Shown one piece after another: positions 19,276 to 26,561 of a DNA stretch of 64,000 nucleotides. The notes beneath the pieces were generated by a model. It made no database searches. It saw only the letters and a program-made list of their open reading frames with translations, and was not told where the DNA came from. The stretch comes from Desulfovibrio sp. (GTDB taxonomy: Bacteria; Desulfobacterota; Desulfovibrionia; Desulfovibrionales; Desulfovibrionaceae), in the NCBI GenBank assembly GCA_030145055.1, contig JAQYWK010000006.1:99762-163761 (forward strand). The letters run 5' to 3'. The stretch's first letter is position 1. The number at the start of each line of letters is the position of its first letter. Position numbers and translations under genes: made by a program.

Positions 19276-20682
19276 TTAATTAGAAAGATTAAGAGCCTGT
19301 AAAATTGAATCTGCAACCATATGATATTCAGTTTGTGTAAGAGTTCTTGGATCTAAGCAAAAAGCATCATCTTCTATGCGCCCGACCAGCGGATAGTCTG
19401 ATGACAACAGTCGTTCCTTTAATTCCGGAACTGACATATCACCAGTTGGAACTACAGTTACGAGAAAAGTTTTTAAATCCTGTTCGGGAAAAGCGCCACC
19501 GCCGACTCTGGAAACGCCTTCGCGGACAGTGCGGGTAACATTATCACCGAGAATTCTGCCTAAGACGCGCGACAAAGATTGCGCTCTTAGTTTCAGGGAT
19601 TCAGGCTTTTCCATTATCATCTTTAAAGTAGGAACTTCCGCCATGGCTGTTTCGGGATCAAGATAAAGCCGCATTGTCGCTTCAAGTGCCGCAAGTGTCA
19701 TTTTATCAATGCGCAGAACTCTGTTTAGCGGATTCTTCTTAATCATGTCGATGTACTTCTTTTTACCGACAATGATTCCAGCCTGCGGGCCACCCAGTAC
19801 TTTATCACCTGAGAAAGAAACAACATCCACACCTTCGGATACCACTTCCTGAACTGTCGGTTCACGCATTAAGCCTAAACCGGAAAAATTGCTAAGATTA
19901 CCGCTACCGAGGTCTTCGTATACAGGAAGATCATGCTTAGTACCAATCTCAACCAGTTCTGCGCCTGTGACTTCCTTAGTAAAGCCGATTATTCTAAAAT
20001 TTGATGTGTGCACTTTCATTAGCAGTGCGGTGTTCTCATTAATCGCGGCTTCATAGTCATGCGGATGAGTTCTATTGGTCGCGCCCACTTCATGCAGAAT
20101 AGCACCACTCTTGGTCATAACGTCAGGTATACGGAACGAGCCGCCAATCTCAACCAACTGACCACGCGAAACAACAGCTTCACGGCCCGCGGCAAGGGTC
20201 TCGAGAATGATGAGGACAGCCGAAGCATTATTATTCACTACAAGCGCAGCTTCCGCGCCTGTGATATCACATATGATTTTTTCAACATGGCTGTAGCGGC
20301 TACCACGTTCACCAGTGCTAAGGTCAAACTCAAGATTAGAATATGACGCGCAAGCTTCCGTCACAGCTTTAACGGCTGTATCAGCAAGGAGCGAACGTCC
20401 GAGGTTGGTATGAACCACAACGCCAGTGCCATTAAGTACCCTGCGAAAATGAGGACGCGCACCAGCACGCACATGGCAGGCCAAACGTGGATAGAGAGAA
20501 TCAAGTGAGAGTTGGTCCTCGGCGATAATGATGCCGGACTTAATTTCCTCACGACATACATCCAGAAATCCATTAACCAAGTCACGCGTTAGTGTACGCG
20601 GCACATCAGTCAGCGAATCATCAGTCTCAAGCTTAGTCAGTACCAAATCCACAGATGGCAGAAATTTGAAAAGATTAGACAA
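19276..20682 (-). CDS. selA: L-seryl-tRNA(Sec) selenium transferase
   Basis: A 468-residue PLP enzyme that converts Ser-tRNA(Sec) to Sec-tRNA(Sec) using selenophosphate. The PLP-binding Lys294 is in SFSGDKVLGGPQAG, matching the position in E. coli SelA. The N-terminal domain and full core are present. The start is TTG at 20680-20682, with GGGAG six bases upstream; the family N-terminus (LPSVDLVL) follows directly, so no later start fits. It heads the transcription unit that continues through the M18 peptidase to selB. selC and selD are not in this window. Confidence 0.96.
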   Translation of the reverse strand: MSNLFKFLPSVDLVLTKLETDDSLTDVPRTLTRDLVNGFLDVCREEIKSGIIIAEDQLSLDSLYPRLACHVRAGARPHFRRVLNGTGVVVHTNLGRSLLADTAVKAVTEACASYSNLEFDLSTGERGSRYSHVEKIICDITGAEAALVVNNNASAVLIILETLAAGREAVVSRGQLVEIGGSFRIPDVMTKSGAILHEVGATNRTHPHDYEAAINENTALLMKVHTSNFRIIGFTKEVTGAELVEIGTKHDLPVYEDLGSGNLSNFSGLGLMREPTVQEVVSEGVDVVSFSGDKVLGGPQAGIIVGKKKYIDMIKKNPLNRVLRIDKMTLAALEATMRLYLDPETAMAEVPTLKMIMEKPESLKLRAQSLSRVLGRILGDNVTRTVREGVSRVGGGAFPEQDLKTFLVTVVPTGDMSVPELKERLLSSDYPLVGRIEDDAFCLDPRTLTQTEYHMVADSILQALNLSN

Positions 20683-20790
20683 TTATTACTCCCAAAACTT
20701 TGTACCGCCATTGGTACGAGAGTTTTCTAATGCGTTAAGTTACGGGTAAACCCCATAGCGAAGGCTTTATTTAAAAAAGTCGTGAAAGCT

Positions 20791-22002
20791 TTACTTTAAA
20801 AAGCGTGGATACTTTGTATAAAAAGCTGCGAGTAAATACAAGGAGCCGCAAACTAGTATCGTCCCGTCACCAGAAGGTAGCAATGATAATGCTTCATCAA
20901 GTGACGAGGCAGGTTGCACTCTTGGTCCTAGCCGCTGTGCAAGCTCGCCGTGCGGACAGGCTCTTTCATTTTCAGGAATACCGCAAGCGATGATCGGCCC
21001 ATTAGTTAATCTAAACAGAATATCCTTAACAGGAGCTATATTCTTATCCTTCATACACGAAAAGATAATACCGTCCGGCACTATTGCCGCCCGTTGCAAT
21101 TCTATCTCAAGAGCTTTGAATGCATGAATATTGTGTGCACCGTCAAGAATATAGGTACGATCCACCTTAACTGTTTGCAATCTACCGGGGATGAATGCCC
21201 TTTTCACGCCCTCGCAGACATGCGCTTCGTTAAACTCTATTCCCCTACTATTACAAAAGAGTATCCACGCACATACTGCCAAATGTCCGTTTTGCTTTTG
21301 GTGCTCGCCAGATAGGGACGGAGATAGATCTGCTATTTCAGCTACTTTTTCGGCATGGTGGAAATTAACATTGAGCTGGTCTGCGCGTGCTTCTAAAACA
21401 TTCATAACCTCGTCAGTCTGTATAGATGTAATAGCCATACCACCATCTCGCATAGCATCGGCTTTATCTGCCGTAATCAGCTCTATAGTGCTACCGAGTA
21501 TTTTTTCGTGATCCAGCCCGATTGGCGTAAATACGGTCAAATCTGGGTCCATGGTGTTCGTAGCATCATAACGACCACCCAACCCTGCTTCCATCACCGC
21601 GAGATCTACACGATGCTCTTTAAACGCTACGAGTGCCATACACGTAAGCAATTCAAAGTAGGTTAGTCCGATATCCGGCACAATGGTCATCACCATGTTT
21701 GCAATACGGCACCATTCATCCTCAGATAGCATATTTCCATCAATTGTTATCCGTTCACGAGGACTGATAAAATGCGGAGAAGTGAAGGTTCCGACCTTTA
21801 ATTGCGATTCAATGGATATATAAGTTAAATAAGTTGAAGTTGACCCTTTTCCGTTAGTTCCGACAACATGGATTACGGGAAAATCACCCTTAGCCCCCCA
21901 TTTGTCTACGAATTCCATCATTCTATCTAAGCTTAAATCCATATGAAAAAGCCCAAGTTCATCCAAATAGTCGCTAAATACTGAAAAATTATTAAATTTC
22001 AA
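20791..22002 (-). CDS. folC: folylpolyglutamate synthase / dihydrofolate synthase
   Basis: A 403-residue Mur-ligase-fold enzyme that adds glutamate to folates and may also make dihydrofolate from dihydropteroate. The P-loop is GTNGKGSTS (about 48-56), followed by the TSPHFISPRERI motif and the central EAGLGGRYDATN region. ILDGAHNIHA marks the start of the C-terminal domain. The start is TTG at 22000-22002 with GGTGA upstream. It ends 108 bases before selA and may be part of the same minus-strand unit. Confidence 0.93.
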   Translation of the reverse strand: MKFNNFSVFSDYLDELGLFHMDLSLDRMMEFVDKWGAKGDFPVIHVVGTNGKGSTSTYLTYISIESQLKVGTFTSPHFISPRERITIDGNMLSEDEWCRIANMVMTIVPDIGLTYFELLTCMALVAFKEHRVDLAVMEAGLGGRYDATNTMDPDLTVFTPIGLDHEKILGSTIELITADKADAMRDGGMAITSIQTDEVMNVLEARADQLNVNFHHAEKVAEIADLSPSLSGEHQKQNGHLAVCAWILFCNSRGIEFNEAHVCEGVKRAFIPGRLQTVKVDRTYILDGAHNIHAFKALEIELQRAAIVPDGIIFSCMKDKNIAPVKDILFRLTNGPIIACGIPENERACPHGELAQRLGPRVQPASSLDEALSLLPSGDGTILVCGSLYLLAAFYTKYPRFLK

Positions 22003-22024
22003 GGTGTCACCATTGATTTTTTAC

Positions 22025-22053
22025 TTGACCGCAGAGCAAACGTTACTTAAAAG
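22025..22053 (+). promoter_or_regulatory. promoter of tRNA-Arg
   Basis: TTGACC (22025-22030), a 17-base spacer and TAAAAG (22048-22053), about 14 bases before the tRNA 5' end. It uses the same -35 hexamer as the tRNA-His promoter. It overlaps the region just upstream of the divergent folC start. Confidence 0.65.
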
Positions 22054-22066
22054 AATCTTCTCTTGA

Positions 22067-22143
22067 GCGGCAGTAGCTCAGTTGGATAGAGCAACGGCCT
22101 TCTAAGCCGTTGGCCGAGGGTTCGAATCCTTCCTGCCGCACCA
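22067..22143 (+). tRNA. tRNA-Arg (TCT)
   Basis: Acceptor arms GCGGCAG (22067-22073) and CTGCCGC (22133-22139), discriminator A and an encoded CCA at 22141-22143. The anticodon TCT is at 22101-22103 in the loop CTTCTAA between stem arms ACGGC and GCCGT. The T-arm is GGTTCGAATCC. No integrase gene or repeated tRNA end is seen downstream. Confidence 0.97.
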
Positions 22144-22152
22144 TGTCATCAT

Positions 22153-22188
22153 AAAGGCTTACGACTTAAACGTTGTAAGCCTTTTTTT
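22153..22188 (+). terminator. terminator of tRNA-Arg
   Basis: The stem AAAGGCTTACGAC/GTTGTAAGCCTTT (one G-U pair) runs into a run of T ending at 22188, ten bases past the tRNA. Confidence 0.92.
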
Positions 22189-22233
22189 GCGTGGTTTGAT
22201 ATATGCCCATATGACTCGTCACACAGTTCCCAC

Positions 22234-22263
22234 AAAAAAGCCCTCTTGAATTACCAGAGGGCT
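22234..22263 (-). terminator. terminator for a minus-strand transcript
   Basis: An 8-bp perfect stem AGCCCTCT/AGAGGGCT, followed on the minus strand by six U. It lies about 260 bases past the stop codon of the small unknown gene at 22522, so it ends that transcript after a long 3' region, or ends a separate minus-strand RNA. Confidence 0.88.
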
Positions 22264-22335
22264 ACAAGTACACGGCAACTTGACCGAATTCAAGAGTAAA
22301 ACTTGAAATTGATTGGGACATTTCTAATTCTTTTC

Positions 22336-22492
22336 AACCCCCTTCAACAGCCATTTGCGAAAGCGGCAAAATAGGCTCTGTTATGCGGTATTCCCGTCAG
22401 TAACAAAGAAAGGTGGAACCTCCGACTTGTGCGCCCATAAAACAGAATACAGCCCGCAAGAGTTGCAACAGCAAGGACATCGTTCGGGTATT
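22336..22492 (+). ncRNA. candidate rod-shaped RNA, possibly 6S-like
   Basis: This non-coding stretch folds into one long interrupted hairpin. The closing arms are CCTTCAAC (from 22341) and GTTG plus AAGG near 22464-22475. The middle arms are GCG/CGC and GGC/GCC. A strong inner arm pairs GGCTCTGTTATG (22374-22385) with CATAAAACAGAATACAGCC (22435-22453). A possible promoter, TTGAAA (22303) with TAATTC (22325) at 16 bases, would start transcription right at the closing stem. The size and rod shape recall 6S RNA, but I do not see a secure 6S consensus, and the fold works on either strand. Strand and family are therefore uncertain. Confidence 0.35.
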
Positions 22493-22521
22493 CAACAAAG
22501 ATAATGAACAAATGTAAAAAA

Positions 22522-23088
22522 CTACAAAGTTGTTCCCAAAATTTCCATTAATTCTAAGACTCGCGGATTAGACTCAAGGCGGCTTTTCATAGATTCATGT
22601 ATTTTTTCAGATGTACCCTTATCAAGGATAACCTTCCCATAATAGTCACGTTGCGAATTCACACCATTTTCTTTAAGTGATTCTTGAAAGTAGGTATTCA
22701 AAGTATCACCATACTCACTGAGTTCGCCTTGATATTTAGCTCGAAATTCTCTCTTCCTTAACTCATCTTGATGAAACGGGTCATTATCAAGATAACTTTT
22801 CAACTGACCTCTTTCATCATCAGTAAGAATATTATCCTTTGTTAAATCCTTACATAAATCATGATAACCATGATTCAAACCACCATTTAACATTGTTGCT
22901 TCCGGTAGGTACGAATTATACCAAGAAGGCAATGCTAAGGCTTCAAGTGGGAGTTGATCATTAGATTTTGTCTTATCCATTACACTTTCAAACCCATTAA
23001 CGGCGCTTCCAGTCTCGTTTTGCTTGGATACTGCTGAAGAAGAAGCAACCTGCGCAGACTGTCCTGAATGGCTATTAGAGATTATCAT
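22522..23088 (-). CDS. unknown 188-residue protein after the secretion locus
   Basis: Start ATG 23088 follows GGAGG at five bases; an earlier in-frame ATG at 23133 has no ribosome site. The first 40 residues are Ser/Gln/Ala-rich and look disordered (SNSHSGQSAQVASSS). The rest is charged and helical, with a single Cys and no membrane segment or signal peptide. I do not recognise a family. It is not a LapG-type protease, since the Cys-His-Asp pattern is absent. It is the last minus-strand gene of the type I secretion region, 96 bases downstream of the Cache/PAS protein, and may be part of that system or separate. Confidence 0.7.
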   Translation of the reverse strand: MIISNSHSGQSAQVASSSAVSKQNETGSAVNGFESVMDKTKSNDQLPLEALALPSWYNSYLPEATMLNGGLNHGYHDLCKDLTKDNILTDDERGQLKSYLDNDPFHQDELRKREFRAKYQGELSEYGDTLNTYFQESLKENGVNSQRDYYGKVILDKGTSEKIHESMKSRLESNPRVLELMEILGTTL

Positions 23089-23184
23089 TTCTGCCTCCAG
23101 TAGGAATTTATTTCCGTAATTATTACAGATCAAAATTCATGCAATCTCTATACCCGATATACTGAATACAATAGCCCCGCTCAA

Positions 23185-25188
23185 CTAAAAGCCTACCTTA
23201 CTTGCTGTTAATATGCCCTTCCCGCTTGGAGTCTGGATTACAGCATCTAATGCTTCAATAATTGAACCTTCAAATTTTTTATCTGCCATTTGATAAATAA
23301 TCTCAACAGCTTCCTGGGCAGTTTTCGCATTTCTATGAGCACGATGCTGAACCAAAGCACTGAAGGTGTTGGTCACACCCAAAATTCCAGCTAAGACAGA
23401 AACTTCCTTTCCTTTTAGTCCGTTAGGGTATCCAGAACCATCTAAATTTTCTTGCATTTGCCAAATCGTCTGAGTGATAGGCAGATCGAATTTAATTCCC
23501 TCTAAGAGCTTACATGTATGCTCTACGTATTTTCTCGTTTCCAAAAGCTCTTCAGGTGTAAGCTTACCCTCTTTTTGCATAATCTCTTTAGGAATAAATG
23601 TCTTACCAACCTGCGACAAGATTGCTGCTGCTTCAACAGTTGCACAATCTGCATCGCTTAAAAGCAGAGTCTCCGCTATTTCTAGCGATAACATGCGCAT
23701 AAGTGAAGTATGTCCATCAAGGAAAGGTACACTTTCAACGGCTCTGACCAGTGCATCAATGATCTGCTGACGAGTTTCAATGCTTTGCGTCGTGGATTCC
23801 TTTTCTGTGGTGATATCTCTAAAAACTGTAAGAATTGAGTCATTCTCTTGTGCTAGAGAACAAGAAACCCCTGTCACCTGCATGGTGAGATGGTTCATGC
23901 CCTTTGTAATGGAAAGCTCTTGCGAATAACCATTACCTGACATGCTGATCATCTGATCGCCGTGAGACAGTTCCTCAGCATCAATATTATCAAAAACCTG
24001 CTGATCCGTTAAACCATCGACACCAGAATGATTACGCCCGGTAAGCTCTACAAACGCCTGATTAATAAACAAGAAATAGCCTGTTTCGGCATCTTTCAAA
24101 CTAATTGGAGTCGGAATTGTATTGCATATTTTCTGCAACAAGACTTTTTCTTTACGCGTTGGAATCAACTCCCCCTCAAGCATTATGCTTTTACGGTGGA
24201 ACTTCCTACTTGAAATTAAGAAGTTTATTGTAAGTACAAAAAATACAAATGCTCCAATTCCCAGACATGCTATTAGCATAGAATTTTTCTTATAGTCACC
24301 TATGAGAACATCCACCACAGAACCATCTGTTTCAATCATAACCCACCACCGAATCGCAGGAATATATGTCGCAGAAGAAAATACCTGTTTAGTTTTATAT
24401 AAATCAGTACGAATACCAAAATCTACTTTAGAAAATCCATCCAGAGAAACCCCGACAGTTTGAAGTTTTAAATTATCTGGATAACTAAAAACTGTTTCTT
24501 GGAAATCACCCATATCATCCTGCTGCATAAGATGAATATTACTTTGATATTTTAAACTCTGATCTGAGGCCAGAAATGAACGTAATATTTCTGTCATAGA
24601 AATAGTCAGAACCATAATTTTCACAGGTTCAACGGTATTTGAGATAGCCTTAGACGGAAATACCGGAAGAAATAGATCTGAAACTAATTGGCCGGATGAA
24701 GAATATAGCGGTGAAAAAATTGGTATGCGTGTTTCGATAATTTTTTTTATGGAGTCCTGATAGCTTGCTTCTTCTTTTTCAAGCTGCCCACCAGTGGTTG
24801 CAAAGAGTTTGCCGTTCAAATCAAAAAGATGCCCAGCCGAAAACCCTGAAACTTTAACAAAGTTTTCAAGATCCTCATGAGCCTTTTGAACAACTGCTTT
24901 CTTAGAACTTGATAACCCATCTAAAGCAGACCTGAATATTCTCGATTTAGCTAGAGTCTTCCCTTGAATAATGAACTTAACCAATTGCGACGAAAGAAGC
25001 TCGGTTTCATTTTTTATAATTACAGCCTGATAACTCTTTAGTTCGGTTTCTACTTTTTCAGTCTGTGCCTTCCATAAATCTGTAAGCATGTAAAAAGTCA
25101 CACCTGTTACCGCCATAATAAGCAATAACAACAGACTATTCTTCAATGTAAATATTTTCTTTATAAATTCATAAACTTTTTTAAACAT
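23185..25188 (-). CDS. Cache-PAS protein with degenerate HD-GYP domain
   Basis: A 667-residue membrane sensor. A first membrane helix lies at about 17-38, a periplasmic double-Cache-like region at about 40-290, and a second helix at about 293-318. A PAS domain covers about 350-465 and an HD-GYP-related domain about 480-650. The last has lost its metal ligands: the HD pair reads Ser525-Gln526 (in AAILSQVGK), the HHE motif reads Met-Gln-Glu before DGSGYP, and the D-x-F-D-A-L motif reads T-N-T-F-S-A-L. It is therefore unlikely to cleave c-di-GMP and may instead bind a partner or ligand. It lies 59 bases after the HlyD gene, in the same direction, and could be the input module of the secretion locus. 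Confidence 0.85.
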   Translation of the reverse strand: MFKKVYEFIKKIFTLKNSLLLLLIMAVTGVTFYMLTDLWKAQTEKVETELKSYQAVIIKNETELLSSQLVKFIIQGKTLAKSRIFRSALDGLSSSKKAVVQKAHEDLENFVKVSGFSAGHLFDLNGKLFATTGGQLEKEEASYQDSIKKIIETRIPIFSPLYSSSGQLVSDLFLPVFPSKAISNTVEPVKIMVLTISMTEILRSFLASDQSLKYQSNIHLMQQDDMGDFQETVFSYPDNLKLQTVGVSLDGFSKVDFGIRTDLYKTKQVFSSATYIPAIRWWVMIETDGSVVDVLIGDYKKNSMLIACLGIGAFVFFVLTINFLISSRKFHRKSIMLEGELIPTRKEKVLLQKICNTIPTPISLKDAETGYFLFINQAFVELTGRNHSGVDGLTDQQVFDNIDAEELSHGDQMISMSGNGYSQELSITKGMNHLTMQVTGVSCSLAQENDSILTVFRDITTEKESTTQSIETRQQIIDALVRAVESVPFLDGHTSLMRMLSLEIAETLLLSDADCATVEAAAILSQVGKTFIPKEIMQKEGKLTPEELLETRKYVEHTCKLLEGIKFDLPITQTIWQMQENLDGSGYPNGLKGKEVSVLAGILGVTNTFSALVQHRAHRNAKTAQEAVEIIYQMADKKFEGSIIEALDAVIQTPSGKGILTASKVGF

Positions 25189-25247
25189 TATATTTCCCTT
25201 AAAACCTTGGATATTCCAAAATTAATTATAAAACATACAAAAAACTA

Positions 25248-26540
25248 TTAACGAGTATTATGCTCCGAAAGTGCGCCTCTCATACCTCTTGAAATTGGTG
25301 AGAGAAGGTACTCAAGAACACTCTCTTTCCCGGAAAGAATATTAACTTCTACAATCATTCCCGGAAGAAAATCTTTAGCTTTATCCGCATCATCCTTGAT
25401 CGTATCGAAAACGACTCTATAGTACCAAGCGCGAGTAAGGTCATCGAAATAGGTCTTTGCTGAAATATTAATTATTCTGGCCCGCAGCATTGTTTCATCT
25501 GAAAATTCATATGATGAGGGTCGTATCTTTGCCAGCATACCGTTCCAAATTTTAGTACGGTCGGCAGGAAGAACCTTTCCTTCAATTCTGATTCTCGCAT
25601 CTGAGGGAACAATTTCGGCTAAAGCTTCCCCGGAACGAACAATGCCTCCCACGGTATTTGCGTTTAACTTATAAACAGTCCCATCAATTGGGGATCTGAT
25701 AACGCTGCGTACAATCTGTTCATTGGCAGCATTAAGTTCTTCGCGAACACCCTGCAAATCAGAACCGACGCTATTGATTTCCTCACGAATATCACGGAAA
25801 AAATCGAGCTGTTCCCTGTTGATACGCTGTCTTAACTCTCTAATTTCAAGCGCATATTCATCACGTTTATTGAATATCTCAGAAATACTTGTTGTTAATT
25901 TTGCGAGCTCAGTTTTCCTTTGCAGAAGCAATTGCCGTGAACCAATTCCTTTTTTAACCATAGGTTCCAGCAGGTCGTGTTGTTCCTTCAGAACAATCTG
26001 TTCATCAATCAAGTTCTGCATGTGATCTTCACTGGCAGATAAGGCTGCCTGAGCTTGCTGAATCTGGGTTCCCAAAATATTAATTTTCTCATCAAGAGAA
26101 TCCTGTCTAAACCTTGCAAATTGCAATTCACTTAATTCTTCAGGACTCTTAGCATTTTTAGCTAATTCGTTTGTGCTCTTATTACTCTCGGCCATCAAAC
26201 GGTTTAACTTCGCCCGTAGCCTTTTCAATTTGATGAGAGATTTATTCCTTTTTTCAGTGATATTAATATTTGCAATGGTGACTAGTTCCTGTCCCTTTTT
26301 AACATCGTCACCTTCCTCCACAAATATTTTCTCAACCACTCCGCCTTCGAAATGGCCAACAATCTTGTCTGTCAGGTTAGTTTCAACTACACCCTGAGCC
26401 CTAACTGTTTTTTCAATTTCATTAAAATGAGCCCATACCAAAAAAGTCATTAGGAATAAAAATATCAAAATGAGGACAACAAAATTGCCCAAGGATTTCT
26501 CCATTGACCACAAAAAATTATTTACCCATGATCTGCGCAT
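25248..26540 (-). CDS. HlyD-type membrane fusion protein of type I secretion
   Basis: A 430-residue periplasmic adaptor. A short cytoplasmic N-terminus is followed by one membrane helix (about 19-41). The lipoyl/barrel-sandwich halves surround a long coiled-coil hairpin (about 95-290, rich in Glu/Leu/Lys/Gln). The beta-barrel ends with the HlyD family C-terminal signature region (DDLTRAWYYRVVF, then DFLPGMIVEVNI). It links the inner-membrane ABC exporter to the TolC-like channel. It starts at ATG 26540 after GGTGA, 21 bases past the ABC gene, in the same operon. It resembles LapC of adhesin secretion systems. Confidence 0.92.
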   Translation of the reverse strand: MRRSWVNNFLWSMEKSLGNFVVLILIFLFLMTFLVWAHFNEIEKTVRAQGVVETNLTDKIVGHFEGGVVEKIFVEEGDDVKKGQELVTIANINITEKRNKSLIKLKRLRAKLNRLMAESNKSTNELAKNAKSPEELSELQFARFRQDSLDEKINILGTQIQQAQAALSASEDHMQNLIDEQIVLKEQHDLLEPMVKKGIGSRQLLLQRKTELAKLTTSISEIFNKRDEYALEIRELRQRINREQLDFFRDIREEINSVGSDLQGVREELNAANEQIVRSVIRSPIDGTVYKLNANTVGGIVRSGEALAEIVPSDARIRIEGKVLPADRTKIWNGMLAKIRPSSYEFSDETMLRARIINISAKTYFDDLTRAWYYRVVFDTIKDDADKAKDFLPGMIVEVNILSGKESVLEYLLSPISRGMRGALSEHNTR

Positions 26541-26561
26541 TATCTTTCACCTGTCATGAAG

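Noticed and set aside
22067..22143. tRNA-Arg as an attachment site of an integrated element
   Set aside because: No integrase gene and no repeat of the tRNA 3' end were found; the tRNA is followed by its own terminator and ordinary genes.
22522..23088. The small protein as LapG, the adhesin-cleaving protease
   Set aside because: The transglutaminase-like Cys-His-Asp pattern is absent and there is only one Cys.
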